A stretch of DNA of 64,000 nt. Origin: JAICKM01 sp038228295. GTDB lineage: Bacteria > Chloroflexota > Chloroflexia > QHBQ01 > JAICKM01. Made by a program: the position numbers and the translations under genes. The DNA lies in the NCBI GenBank assembly GCA_038228295.1, contig JBBRPH010000005.1, positions 1 to 64,000 on the forward strand, given 5' to 3'. Below the pieces are notes generated by a model, which was not told the DNA's origin, did not search any database, and was given only the letters and a program-made list of their open reading frames with translations. This document shows positions 18,079 to 27,374 of this stretch, in pieces (the first letter of the stretch is position 1; each line of letters opens with the position of its first letter).

Positions 18079-18549
18079 ATGCTGTTACGAAGAACGGAGC
18101 ATTGGTTAGGTGTGGTCGCAGCCGGGATAGTCTTGGGTCTTCTTTTCGGAATGCTTGCCGTTGCTGTTTTTGGTGTGACTCTAGGCGCAGAACCGGCATC
18201 TTATACCTTCACCTCCATCAATTACTCACTACCGGACCGCCCTTCCATTATCGGAGTGGTTGCAAATCAGGATCATCGAGTTGTTAGCGTCCTTAAAGGA
18301 GGACCGGCGGACTTGGCCGGTATTCAGGCCGGTGATGTCTTATTAGCCATAGGAGATACCTCGTTTGAAGACAACCAAGCCATGCTCAACGAGTTTGCTG
18401 ACCACGTAAAGATTACGATCGCGCCTTTTGAAGGAAAACCGTTGCCTATCGTAGTACGGCGTAATGGGCAGCACGTACAACTCACCATTGTTCCGCAATC
18501 TCCCAGCAGAGTTGTTCCTCGATTATCGAAGGGTCTCACTAGCCTCTAG
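18079..18549 (+). CDS. Membrane-anchored PDZ-domain protein
   Basis: A 156-residue protein with one N-terminal transmembrane helix (about 9-32, WLGVVAAGIVLGLLFGMLAV) and an extracytoplasmic PDZ domain. The PDZ signature is VVSVLKGGPADLAGIQAGDV followed by LLAIGDTSF and a final VRRNGQHVQLTIVP strand. No protease domain is fused, unlike DegP or RseP. ATG 18079 follows AGAGGAGG. It may act as an adaptor or a fragment-like regulator of a periplasmic-side protease. The partner is unknown. Confidence 0.75.
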   Translation: MLLRRTEHWLGVVAAGIVLGLLFGMLAVAVFGVTLGAEPASYTFTSINYSLPDRPSIIGVVANQDHRVVSVLKGGPADLAGIQAGDVLLAIGDTSFEDNQAMLNEFADHVKITIAPFEGKPLPIVVRRNGQHVQLTIVPQSPSRVVPRLSKGLTSL

Positions 18550-18655
18550 CCTGGGGTTGGATCGGCCTTGATCTGCGAATAATCATGCCTCCCTTGTAGC
18601 ACCACATCAGCCATACGCTCAATTGGATCAATTCTAAGCAGAGGGCGCAAGCCGC

Positions 18656-18685
18656 TTGACAAGGCTGCCGTGCCTATGGTCTACT
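18656..18685 (+). promoter_or_regulatory. Promoter of the EamA transporter gene
   Basis: TTGACA (18656-18661), an 18-base spacer and TCTACT (18680-18685). The ATG at 18692 lies 7 bases after the -10 box, so the message may be leaderless. This also argues against the upstream in-frame TTG at 18656, which is the -35 box itself. Confidence 0.5.
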
Positions 18686-18691
18686 GCGGAC

Positions 18692-19645
18692 ATGAAGGGA
18701 CCGACGCAACGGGTGACCCGCCGCCCGGCGCTGGGTGTGGCGCTGGTGGTGCTGGCGGCGGCGCTGTGGGGCACGCTGGGCACGCTCTATACGCTGACCA
18801 TAGACCAATACCGGTTGCCACCGCTGACGGTGGTGTTCTACCGGGCGCTGTTCGCCACCCTGGCGCTGGGGCTGTTGCGGCTGGGGCGCGGCGGCTGGCG
18901 CTTGGGGCGGGCCGCCCGCCCGCTGGTGATCGCCTACGGCCTGCTCGGCGTGACGGTGTTTTATGTTGCCTATATTTATGCCGTGCTGCTGATCGGGGTG
19001 ACGACGGCAGTGGTGCTGCTCTATACCGCGCCGGCGATTGTCGCCGTGCTGGCTTGGCGCTTCCTGGGCGAGCATTGGACGCGGCGCAAAGGGGCGGCGC
19101 TGGGACTGACGCTGGTGGGGGTGGTGCTGGTGTCGGGCGCGTATAATCCGGCGGCACTGGGCAATAACCTGCTGGGGCTGGGCTGCGGCTTGCTGGCCGG
19201 AGCGACGTATGCGCTCTATAGCATCTTCGGCAAGCTGGCCCACCGCCAAGCGTTGCCGCTGCCGACGCTGCTGCTCTACACGCTGGGCATCGGCAGCCTG
19301 GGCCTGCTGGCTTGGATCGCCGTTGCCGATCCCGCCGCGCTCACCGCGCCGGGCGACCGGCCGGCGGTCTGGGCGCTGCTGCTGATGCTGGGCACGGTGC
19401 AAACGCTGGTGCCGATTGCCGCCTACACCCTCAGCCTGCACCATCTCGACGCAGGCGTTGCCAGCATCTGCGCCATGTTGGAGCCGGTGGTGGCGGGCGC
19501 GCTGGCGGTGGGTGTGCTGCACCGACCGCTCGGCTGGCCGGAAGCCGCCGGTGCCGGGGCGATCCTAGCGGCGGTGGGGCTGCTCACTCTATCGGGTAGT
19601 GCGCCTGCACCTGCACGTCAATCGCTGCCGCCGCCGGAGCGTTAG
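18692..19645 (+). CDS. EamA/DMT-superfamily transporter
   Basis: A 317-residue inner-membrane protein made of two EamA repeats with about ten hydrophobic helices. Typical features are ALVVLAAALWGTLGTLY in helix 1, VFYRALFATLALGLLRL, GVTTAVVLLYTAPAIVAVLAW and, in the second repeat, GLLAGATYALYSIFGKLA and MLEPVVAGALAVGVL. Members export or import amino acids or other metabolites; the substrate cannot be read. The 3' end overlaps the convergent lipoprotein gene by 62 bases. Confidence 0.88.
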   Translation: MKGPTQRVTRRPALGVALVVLAAALWGTLGTLYTLTIDQYRLPPLTVVFYRALFATLALGLLRLGRGGWRLGRAARPLVIAYGLLGVTVFYVAYIYAVLLIGVTTAVVLLYTAPAIVAVLAWRFLGEHWTRRKGAALGLTLVGVVLVSGAYNPAALGNNLLGLGCGLLAGATYALYSIFGKLAHRQALPLPTLLLYTLGIGSLGLLAWIAVADPAALTAPGDRPAVWALLLMLGTVQTLVPIAAYTLSLHHLDAGVASICAMLEPVVAGALAVGVLHRPLGWPEAAGAGAILAAVGLLTLSGSAPAPARQSLPPPER

Positions 19646-19961
19646 GCGGCAGGTTCAACTCAAAGTTGACGCTCTGCTGCTCGTCCTTCGCCAGCGATAC
19701 GGATTGATCGTTGCTCAGGATCGTGTGGCCGTCGCCTTTGTCCACCAGACGCACCGACACCTGCACTTGGCCGTCGCCTACGCCGGTGTTATGCAGCAAC
19801 ACCTGCACGCGGTAGGGCTGGGTGGGGTCGCTGGGCGGTTGTTGGGTCACGCGGACCACCGTCGGTTGTGGGCCAAAGCAGCCGGTGAGCAAGCCCAACA
19901 GCAGCAGCACCGCGAGGCTGTGGCGCACGGGGTGCCGGCGGGTGGGGAGAGAGGCGTTCAT
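19584..19961 (-). CDS. Small putative lipoprotein
   Basis: A 125-residue protein with a signal peptide and lipobox: HSLAVLLLLGLLTGCFG, cysteine about residue 28. The mature part is one beta-rich domain reminiscent of an Ig-like or CARDB-like fold (VLLHNTGVGDGQVQVSVRL, then VNFELNLPP), which often mediates adhesion or assembly. The function is unknown. The 3' end runs 62 bases into the end of the transporter gene on the opposite strand. Confidence 0.65.
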   Translation of the reverse strand: MNASLPTRRHPVRHSLAVLLLLGLLTGCFGPQPTVVRVTQQPPSDPTQPYRVQVLLHNTGVGDGQVQVSVRLVDKGDGHTILSNDQSVSLAKDEQQSVNFELNLPPNAPAAAAIDVQVQAHYPIE

Positions 19962-20135
19962 CAGGGCAATCTCCTAGCGCGATAACAGGTCTTGTCCCCT
20001 ATAACGCCGCGCCGGGCCAGGGCGCACGGTCGGCGGCAAAATCGGCGCGCGCAGTCACAGCATTCTCTTGTTTTCGTTACAGCTTGCATACACGTCAGCT
20101 ACGCCATGACCCCGCCACCCGGCAGAGGAGCGCCT

Positions 20136-21137
20136 GTGAGCCTGAGTGAAGACCTGGTCCGTAAGCTATCCAAGAACGAGCGCCAGTACCAGCGCCGCGT
20201 CTATTTGGTAGCCGGCATCTACCTGCTGCTCAATGTCACCGCGCTAGTCAGCATCGCCATGATCGCTTGGTACTATCGTTTCTGGGTGACCACCGCGCAG
20301 CGCAGCAACGTCGAGACGCTGACCTTCGGGCTGATCGTGGCGCTGTTCGCCTATCTGGTCATTACCACGTTCCGGGGTGGCATCGGCGCGCTGCGTATCC
20401 TGTTCTACCACCTGCCCTTGCCGGGAGCCGCCCCGCCGCAAGGTAAAAACTCCAAGCAACCGGCTGTTGCGCCCCAGGAAGCGCGTAAGCAGGCCGCCCT
20501 CAAACCGCAGGGTGACGAGGAAAACAAGAAAGCTTACTACAACATTGCCTTTTGCCCAAAGGATCAGCCCAATGAGCCGATCCACATTCCGGTGCAAGAC
20601 GCAGCGGGGTCGCTGGGCGAGATTGTGCTGGACGGCGTAGAAGCCACGTTTAAGGCGGAGAAAAAGGGCATCAGCAATACGGTCTTCGAGTATCTGCTGA
20701 ACCAGTTGCAAGATCGCATCCAGGCACACGACCCGGAGGTGCAACTGCAAATCGTGCAATGGTCGAGCATTGACGATGAAGAGGCCGCCCAATACCACAG
20801 CCAAGTGCAGGCATTTCGCACCCTGGCCGCGCAGTTGGACAAAGGTCCGATTTGGCCGACCCAGGAGTTGAGCCGTGATGACATTGCTTATGTCACGGCG
20901 CGTGTCCAGGCGATTGTCCCTGCGTTGCGCGACGAAACCTTCCTGCCCGATGTGGAGTACAGCGCGGAATACAGCATCCCGATCATCCCCGAACCGCTCG
21001 GCTTCGTCAGCCTACGGCGCACGGAGCAACGCGCCGATCCGGTCGCGACGATGGGCTGCGCGGCGCTGGTCGCCCTAGGCATCATGGCGATCTTAGTCGT
21101 CTTCCTGATCTTCCCGCCCTGGCTGCCCAGCCGCTAA
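20136..21137 (+). CDS. Uncharacterised membrane protein with N- and C-terminal TM helices
   Basis: A 333-residue protein of unknown function. Two transmembrane helices lie near the N-terminus (YLVAGIYLLLNVTALVSIAM and LTFGLIVALFAYLVITTF). A soluble, charged domain of about 220 residues has no motif I recognise, and a last helix (ALVALGIMAILVVFLIF) is at the C-terminus. GTG 20136 is preferred because AGAGGAG precedes it by 6-8 bases; an in-frame ATG at 20106 would add ten residues. The gene is convergent with the propeller gene and overlaps it by four bases. Confidence 0.65.
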   Translation: MSLSEDLVRKLSKNERQYQRRVYLVAGIYLLLNVTALVSIAMIAWYYRFWVTTAQRSNVETLTFGLIVALFAYLVITTFRGGIGALRILFYHLPLPGAAPPQGKNSKQPAVAPQEARKQAALKPQGDEENKKAYYNIAFCPKDQPNEPIHIPVQDAAGSLGEIVLDGVEATFKAEKKGISNTVFEYLLNQLQDRIQAHDPEVQLQIVQWSSIDDEEAAQYHSQVQAFRTLAAQLDKGPIWPTQELSRDDIAYVTARVQAIVPALRDETFLPDVEYSAEYSIPIIPEPLGFVSLRRTEQRADPVATMGCAALVALGIMAILVVFLIFPPWLPSR

Positions 21138-22681
21138 CGCCCCGGCCCGCGCAGCGGCAAAGGACTGTCGGCTGCGGCGATTATCTGGCGCGGCGTACCG
21201 TCGAACGGCACGCGATAGAGGCTGCGCGTGGCTGTGGCACTCCATGCGGGTTCATAACTCGCGATCAGGGCCGCGCCATCCGGCAACAGACCCAGGCACG
21301 CGAACCCCACGCCGCCGGGGAACACCGCCCCTAATGGGCGTGTCTGCCGGCTACCGTTGTTAGCCGGCGCGGCCAACAGCAGGCTGGGCCCGCCCGCTGT
21401 CGCGCCGCCGAACAGCACCCGCCCATCGGGCAGCGTGAGCAGTGCGATCGCCGCTTGGCCTTCTAGGACCGGGTCGAGCGTGCCGGTCGCCGCATCGTAG
21501 AGCAGCACGGCCGGCGTACCCGCTTGCGTTAAGGCCGTCCCGCGCACAGTGTCGGTCAGCACGCGGATACCGCTGACGGCCAGCAGGCTGCCGCCCGGCA
21601 CCCAGTCTAATCCGCTGGGCAGCAGGTCGCCCGGCAAGGCAAACGGGTGGTCGGCGATGATCTGTGGCCCGCCGGCGGTCCAATCGAGAGTCGCGATCCG
21701 CCAGTCGCGGTCGCCGCGCGACTCCAGGATGAATTCCCCCTGTGCGCTGCGCCGGATCACGCCCCCATAGATCAAGTAGTGTCCATCGGGGCTGAAGTTG
21801 AGGCGCGCTTCTTCGTGCGCGGTTTGCAGCGGCAGGTCGGCCACCGCGCCGGGTGTGTCAGGCCGGAAAGCGCGCAGGTGCAACTGCGTGCCGGCGTTAT
21901 CGGCGGTGTATTGCCAGAGGGGAAACGCAAACACGCCCGGCGTGGGCAGGTACGCGATCTGCACCGCAGCGGTCCGGCGCGAGGCCAGCGCGGCGCTGAT
22001 CACGAGGCTGCTAGCGCCGCCGCCGCTGGGTTGGTAAATGCCGAGCAGTCCACGGTCTACCACAGGGCGCGCCTGCACCGGTAGGGTGGGCATCGGCAGG
22101 CGCTCGGCGTAGACGAGCGTACCCGGAGCCACCGCAAAGCTGTCAGTCTGGGCGGTCACCCGGCGCATCTGTCCGGCATCCAGGTCGCCCAGGTAAAGTG
22201 GGCCGCTTAGGCGTAGGCTCGCTTCCATTAGCACGGCCAGACTGCCACTGTTGAGGAACGCCGCCTCTAGCTGGTCGGCGCTGCCTTCGCTGATCGGCAG
22301 GGTGCGGGGCGCGAACCCGGCCCGCCAGACGTGGAGGCTATAGGCCGGCCCGCTCTGGCCGCTAGGCGCGGGGGTGCCGGCGGGCGCGGTCTGCACATAG
22401 GCCAGCGCCGCGCCGTCGTCGGTAGCGGCCAGCAGGCGACGACCGCCCGGTGCCGCCGCCACCACGAGTCCCGCCTGGCCCGTCGCTGCGTCCCAGCGTT
22501 GGATCGCTCCGTCGGCAGCTACATAGACGATGCCACTGAGAGCCGGCGCCCGGCGATCGGCCACACTAGGCACGCCGGGCGACGGCGAAAGCAGCGCCGG
22601 TAGCCCCACCGCCGCCAGGGTGATTAGCCCTAGCGCCGGCACGACTACCAGCAGCACGATTTTCTGTAGGCGACGCGGCAT
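21134..22681 (-). CDS. Membrane-anchored beta-propeller (TolB/WD40-like) protein
   Basis: A 515-residue protein with an N-terminal signal anchor (IVLLVVVPALGLITLAAVGL) and then a long beta-rich region that alternates short motifs such as GIVYVAADGAIQRWDAATGQ, NFSPDGHYLIYGG and WVPGGSLLAVSGI. This pattern fits a six- to eight-bladed propeller of the TolB/WD40-like type, exposed outside the membrane. No enzymatic motif is seen. It follows the FHA protein on the same strand (8-base gap) and probably shares its transcript. Confidence 0.7.
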   Translation of the reverse strand: MPRRLQKIVLLVVVPALGLITLAAVGLPALLSPSPGVPSVADRRAPALSGIVYVAADGAIQRWDAATGQAGLVVAAAPGGRRLLAATDDGAALAYVQTAPAGTPAPSGQSGPAYSLHVWRAGFAPRTLPISEGSADQLEAAFLNSGSLAVLMEASLRLSGPLYLGDLDAGQMRRVTAQTDSFAVAPGTLVYAERLPMPTLPVQARPVVDRGLLGIYQPSGGGASSLVISAALASRRTAAVQIAYLPTPGVFAFPLWQYTADNAGTQLHLRAFRPDTPGAVADLPLQTAHEEARLNFSPDGHYLIYGGVIRRSAQGEFILESRGDRDWRIATLDWTAGGPQIIADHPFALPGDLLPSGLDWVPGGSLLAVSGIRVLTDTVRGTALTQAGTPAVLLYDAATGTLDPVLEGQAAIALLTLPDGRVLFGGATAGGPSLLLAAPANNGSRQTRPLGAVFPGGVGFACLGLLPDGAALIASYEPAWSATATRSLYRVPFDGTPRQIIAAADSPLPLRGPGR

Positions 22682-22689
22682 CCGGTGGG

Positions 22690-25110
22690 TTAACGTCGGA
22701 AGATCACGCCGATTTTGCCGAAGTCAATGCGTGAGCCGTCTACCAGCAGCGAGGGCGTGCGCGGCGACAAGCGTGCACCATTGAGCTTGGTGTAATTGGT
22801 GGATTGCAGATCTTCCACCAGGTAGTCACCGTCGCGCCGCAGGATACGTGCGTGCCGCCGTGACACGCCACCCTCTTCGCCGCCGTAGGGCGTCATGTCT
22901 ACGTCGGGGAAGATCGGCGGTTCGCTAAGAGGATCTTCGCGACCTACTAGAATGTCGTCCTTGTCGGGCAGATTGATCACCGCCCCACCCTGCACCAGTT
23001 CGAGGTGCGGCAGTCCGGTACTGGGCATGGCGGCCACGCCTTCCGCCGGGAACGGCGCAGTTCCGACAACCGGTGCGGCCGGCGGGACGATTTCCGGCAT
23101 AAGAGCCGGGGCGACAGCCGGGGCCGCCTCATTCAGCCGGGTCTGACCCATAGTGCCCATGTCAGGCATCATAGGCGTGACGGGGGCCGGCGTGACGGTA
23201 ACAACCTCATTGCCGCTACTCGTGAGAGCCGGCATCGGCATTACCGGTGCAGGTGGCATAGCAGTAGCGGCGGCGGTGGTGGTTGGATGCACCAGCCGAT
23301 TGCCGCAATGCGGACAGAATACATCGTCCGCGTCTACCGCGTTGCCGCAGTTGGGGCAATGGGTCAGCGGCGCTGCTGCGACGGGAGTGCCACAGCGGGT
23401 GCAGAAGGTCGCGCCGGGACGCAACGGAGCGCCGCAATTGCGGCAGGGCGGGGTTGCCGCCGTAGTGACTGTGCTATCCACGGCGGGAGACGCCATGCTG
23501 CTGACAGTGGTTGCGGTGGTCATGGTGCTATCCGCCGCGCCACCCACCCCGGCACCTGTGGCGCCGCCGATAGCTGCGCCGGCGACCGCACCGACCGGGC
23601 CGCCTAGCACCGCGCCGATCACCCCACCGGCCACTGCGCCGCCCGCGCCACCGGTCTCCGCCCCGCCGGGATGTGATATGTTGCCTTCTTGGGCTACATG
23701 GGCCGCGCCCGCCCCCGCCGCGCCGCCAATAGCCACCCCGGCCGCCGCGCCGATAGGGCCCCCAAGCGCCGCACCAATCACCCCGCCGGCCACCGCCCCG
23801 CCGGCACCTCCCACGGCATCACCAGGCGCAGCATTCGCGCCGCTATCCACCACCGTCTGGCTGCTGCCGTAACTAGGGCCGGGAATCACAGCCGCGCCTG
23901 GTGCGCCGTAACCGCTAGTACCCATTGTATCCACGCGCTCGGTGGTCACAGTATGGTCGGCGGCGCCGCCGGCGCCCGCCCCAACCGCGCCGCCGATGGC
24001 CGCCCCGGCTACTGCGCCGATGGGCCCACCCAGCACCGCGCCGATGGTGCCGCCGGTGACCGCGCCTGCTGCGCCGCCGGTCTCACTACCGGCCGGGTGG
24101 CTAACTTCGCCTCCTTGCGCGACATGGGCCGCACCGGCGCCCGCCGCACCGCCGATAGCCGCTCCGATAGCTGCGCCGACCGGGCCACCTAACACCGCAC
24201 CGATCACCCCACCGGCCACCGCACCACCCGCGCCGCCCATTGCGTCGCCGGGCGCTGCCGTGCCCGCTTCTTCGCTGTGAATAGTGGTGTGCTGCACTGT
24301 GCCGTAAGGAGCCGCGTCGGCTACCATGGATCCGCCGATATGCGACGTAGCCGTCTCGGTGGTCATGGTATGGTCTGCGGCGCCGCCTGCCCCGGCGCCC
24401 GCCGCACCCCCGATAGCGGCGCCGGCGACCGCACCGACGGGACCGCCTAGCACCGCACCGATCACCCCACCGGCCACTGCGCCGCCCGCCCCACCGGTCT
24501 CCGCGCCGCCGGGATGTGATACGTTGCCTTCTTGGGCCACATGGGCCGCGCCCGCCCCCGCCGCGCCGCCAATAGCCGCCCCGGCCGCCGCGCCGATAGG
24601 GCCCCCGAGTGCCGCACCAATCACCCCGCCGGCCACCGCCCCGCCGGCACCCCCCACAGCATCACCGCTGCCGGCGTGCGTCTCATGGCCCACCAGGGTC
24701 TGCGCGCTGCTGCCGTAATCGGCGTTGGGCGTGTAATAGCCGGGACTAGTGGTATAAGCCGGGCCGGGTCCCACGGCCCCGCCGACCGGCGCAGTTGTGG
24801 TTGTGCTGGTAGTGGTCGTGTAGGTGGAGGAGTCGGCGGCACCATCGCTCAGTGCCGCGCCGCATTCATCACACAAGGCGGCGCCGGCCACGTTTTCCGC
24901 GCCACATGACGGGCAGTGGACTGTGCCACCGGCTACCGGGGTCGCAGCGGTCGCTATCGCCGCGCCGCTAGGGGCTGCGCCGGAGGACAGGTTCGTAGCA
25001 GCCTCGGCCGGCACGCTACTCGCGTCGCTGGTCAGCCGCGCCCCGCACTCGTCGCAGAAGGCGTAGTCGTCGGGGTTTTCGTTGCCGCAGTTGTGACACC
25101 GTATAGCCAT
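22690..25110 (-). CDS. Zinc-ribbon / glycine-zipper repeat / FHA protein
   Basis: An 806-residue mosaic. Zinc ribbons lie at 5-22 (CHNCG...CDEC) and 66-83, with two more at 556-573 and 585-602. Between them are six glycine-zipper modules of the form GGVIGAALGGPIGAAAGAAI, in three near-identical pairs (about 148-250, 286-390, 428-530), separated by Thr/Ser-rich linkers. The C-terminus (about 712-806) is an FHA domain with ILVGRED, GVSRRHARI and STNYTKLNG, the phosphothreonine-binding loops. FHA domains read Ser/Thr-kinase products, and a zinc-ribbon Ser/Thr kinase is encoded just upstream. Glycine zippers favour helix packing and membrane insertion. The overall role is unknown. Confidence 0.75.
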   Translation of the reverse strand: MAIRCHNCGNENPDDYAFCDECGARLTSDASSVPAEAATNLSSGAAPSGAAIATAATPVAGGTVHCPSCGAENVAGAALCDECGAALSDGAADSSTYTTTTSTTTTAPVGGAVGPGPAYTTSPGYYTPNADYGSSAQTLVGHETHAGSGDAVGGAGGAVAGGVIGAALGGPIGAAAGAAIGGAAGAGAAHVAQEGNVSHPGGAETGGAGGAVAGGVIGAVLGGPVGAVAGAAIGGAAGAGAGGAADHTMTTETATSHIGGSMVADAAPYGTVQHTTIHSEEAGTAAPGDAMGGAGGAVAGGVIGAVLGGPVGAAIGAAIGGAAGAGAAHVAQGGEVSHPAGSETGGAAGAVTGGTIGAVLGGPIGAVAGAAIGGAVGAGAGGAADHTVTTERVDTMGTSGYGAPGAAVIPGPSYGSSQTVVDSGANAAPGDAVGGAGGAVAGGVIGAALGGPIGAAAGVAIGGAAGAGAAHVAQEGNISHPGGAETGGAGGAVAGGVIGAVLGGPVGAVAGAAIGGATGAGVGGAADSTMTTATTVSSMASPAVDSTVTTAATPPCRNCGAPLRPGATFCTRCGTPVAAAPLTHCPNCGNAVDADDVFCPHCGNRLVHPTTTAAATAMPPAPVMPMPALTSSGNEVVTVTPAPVTPMMPDMGTMGQTRLNEAAPAVAPALMPEIVPPAAPVVGTAPFPAEGVAAMPSTGLPHLELVQGGAVINLPDKDDILVGREDPLSEPPIFPDVDMTPYGGEEGGVSRRHARILRRDGDYLVEDLQSTNYTKLNGARLSPRTPSLLVDGSRIDFGKIGVIFRR
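23521..24669 (-). repeat. Three tandem units coding for paired glycine zippers
   Basis: Three blocks at about 24669-24361, 24255-23941 and 23829-23521 encode near-identical pairs of glycine-zipper modules; the spacing is about 420 bases. Within each block the first module ends in HVAQ and the second in GGAAD. Such close DNA repeats are prone to recombination and copy-number change. Confidence 0.75.
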
Positions 25111-25218
25111 CGTCTCGCTCTCCTCTACACTAAGCTACTTAATCTTAACATAAGGTTTGTCGGCGGCCGAAACCCGCCTTATCATACCGCATTATAGCAC
25201 GACTACCGGGATCCGGCG

Positions 25219-27213
25219 CTAATACAGGATCAGGGGGTGCAGGAGCACCAGCCCCAGCCCCGCCAGGGCCAGTAGTTCGCCTATCAACAGCACCGTCACC
25301 AGCAGCCAAGCCAGTGTGCTGTACCAAAGCGGGGGGCGGGCCAGTAACTGTACCGCCACACGCCGAATACCGCCGTTGCTGTCCACCACTACATCGCCGG
25401 TGTTGACCAACGGAGTCGGTACTAACCACCGCACATGGCGTGCCACCGTCCATAACCATGCCTGGGCCAAAGCCGTTAACCCGCTGAGCAGCCCCGCTCC
25501 GGTCGCCACAGCGTCGGCGGGATTCCAACCCGCGCCACGACCGAAGAAGGCGATCAGCACCAGCGCAGCCAGAGCGGGCAGCCACCACTGGATGTGGCGG
25601 AGCGTCTGCCGGCCGAGGCTAAACAGATTAGGCACGGGCCACTCCCGCCGACCATAGTGCAAGCCGCGCCCACGCCCGCGCACAGTCACCTCACCGACGT
25701 TGCCCTGGAACTGCACCGCGCTGACTGCCAGCCAGGGCCGGCTTACGTGGACAATGCCCTTGAGCTGGCCCGCGCCGGTGTTGAGCAGCTTGATCTTGCG
25801 CCCACGCCGGGCCTGCCGTCCGCTTACGCCCAGGTCCAATTGCGTCTCGGACAACGCCAACTGCGGCCCACCGGCCGGCGGCGGGCCGCTTGCGGACTGC
25901 GGATCGGCAGACGCCTCCGCCGGCCCCACCGTTGTAGCAGGCAGCATGATCCCACCTAACTCCGCGTTTACGCCGAGGGAAGGCGCCGGAGTTAGGGCGC
26001 CGGCAGCGATTTCGGGTACAGCAGGCACCACCGGCATCGAGACGGGCGCGGGGGGCACACCGGCGACGGCCGGAGCCTGGCTGCGAATGGGCGACGGCAC
26101 CGCGCGCAGGCCGAGTGCCTGGGCAAAAGCATCCACACCGGCGAAGCGCAGTTCGGGCTTTAGTTCCACCGCACGCATGATCGCCTGATCGACGCGGCGC
26201 GAGACGTGCGGATTGAACGAGCGCAACGGCTTCCAATGGAACGGGTTTTGCGCCGGGTCATGGCCGCTAAGAAGATGATGCAGCGTAGCCCCCAGCGCAT
26301 ACACATCGGAGCGTTCGTCGGTCTGGCCGGTGCCGTATTGTTCGGGCGGGGCGTAACCGGCAGTGCCGTAGGCGGCGGCATCACTCGCTCGCCCGCGCCG
26401 GTGGAAACGCGCGATGCCGAAATCAATCAGCTTGATCTGCACGCCGTCGTCGAGCAGCATAACGTTACCCGGCTTCATGTCGCGGTAGATAATCGCCGGG
26501 TGTTGATGGTGCAAATAATTTAGCACGTCGCAAAGCTGCGCGGCCCAGCCCAGCACCCGGCTTTCCGGCAGAAACGCTCGGCTACTGCCGACCGCCTGTT
26601 CCAGGGTGCGGCCCTGCACAAACTCCATGATCAGATAATATTTACCCTCTTCCGAGAAGATGCCGCCGAACTGCGGCAGGTTGGGGTGGTCTAACGTCGC
26701 CAGCAAGGTCGCCTCGCGCATAAAGTCTTTCAGCGCCTGGGTCCGTTCATCCGGGACGATGCCCGCCTGGGCCATCTCTTTGATCGCGAGGCGGGTACCC
26801 GGCAACCGCGCATCATGCGCCTCGTAGACTGCGCCCATGCCGCCTTGCGCCACGCGGCGAACGAGTGTATAGCGATTTTGCAGCACCGTGCCGGGCGGCA
26901 ATGCGCCAACCACTTTTGCCAAGTTACCGGTCGTGGCGGTGTTCAGCACTAGGCCGCAGCGGCTGCAAAAGGTCGCGCCTGGTCGGTTCAGGTTGCCGCA
27001 CGCCGGGCAGGCGGTGCCGCGCAGTTCGCGCAGCGGGGCGGCCAGCACCCGGCCCAGTTCGCTGTCGGCCGGTAGGCGATCCAGGCCCAGTTCGGCCCCC
27101 AGTTCGCTGCTCGCCAAATAGGGCCACGCCGATAGTCCCGTCCCGCAGACGTCGCAGGCGGGGGTCTCGGCAGGGTGCAATTTGCCACAAGTTTCGCAGG
27201 TGAGCATCGGCAT
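25219..27213 (-). CDS. Zinc-ribbon Ser/Thr protein kinase with C-terminal membrane helices
   Basis: A 664-residue kinase. Two zinc ribbons lie at the N-terminus (C6, C9, C20, C23 and C69, C72, C83, C86). The kinase domain (about 115-370) has RVAQGGMGAVYEAHD, Lys145 in LAIKEM, IYRDMKPGN as the catalytic loop (Asp245, with Tyr in place of the usual His), IDFGIARF and GTAGYAPPEQYG. A Pro/Ala linker leads to an Ig-like domain (SETQLDLG, then IVHVSRPWLAVS), then hydrophobic helices, the last at LLVTVLLIGELLALAGLGLV. ATG 27213 is preferred over a long unsupported extension. It is divergent from the trp operon and lies upstream of the FHA gene, a likely partner. Confidence 0.85.
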   Translation of the reverse strand: MPMLTCETCGKLHPAETPACDVCGTGLSAWPYLASSELGAELGLDRLPADSELGRVLAAPLRELRGTACPACGNLNRPGATFCSRCGLVLNTATTGNLAKVVGALPPGTVLQNRYTLVRRVAQGGMGAVYEAHDARLPGTRLAIKEMAQAGIVPDERTQALKDFMREATLLATLDHPNLPQFGGIFSEEGKYYLIMEFVQGRTLEQAVGSSRAFLPESRVLGWAAQLCDVLNYLHHQHPAIIYRDMKPGNVMLLDDGVQIKLIDFGIARFHRRGRASDAAAYGTAGYAPPEQYGTGQTDERSDVYALGATLHHLLSGHDPAQNPFHWKPLRSFNPHVSRRVDQAIMRAVELKPELRFAGVDAFAQALGLRAVPSPIRSQAPAVAGVPPAPVSMPVVPAVPEIAAGALTPAPSLGVNAELGGIMLPATTVGPAEASADPQSASGPPPAGGPQLALSETQLDLGVSGRQARRGRKIKLLNTGAGQLKGIVHVSRPWLAVSAVQFQGNVGEVTVRGRGRGLHYGRREWPVPNLFSLGRQTLRHIQWWLPALAALVLIAFFGRGAGWNPADAVATGAGLLSGLTALAQAWLWTVARHVRWLVPTPLVNTGDVVVDSNGGIRRVAVQLLARPPLWYSTLAWLLVTVLLIGELLALAGLGLVLLHPLILY

Positions 27214-27374
27214 TAAATATTCCGTCTCAGGTAGCACGGCGTAGGATTCGGTGTCACTGGTACTATGTACGGATAAGATCGCCGTGAGGTTGCGAATGCA
27301 ACTGCCGTGCCCTGCGCAATTTTGTGCCGGGTATAGAGCAAAACATTCGCAGCCGGCGCGGATCAGAATCGATC

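Noticed and set aside
18674..19522. Antisense open frame opposite the EamA transporter
   Set aside because: The translated peptide is a Gln/Arg/His-rich shadow without domain features, typical of reversed high-GC coding sequence.
23153..24718. Several Pro/Ala-rich open frames on the plus strand opposite the FHA protein
   Set aside because: They are the reverse reading of the glycine-zipper repeats and show no start signals or domains.
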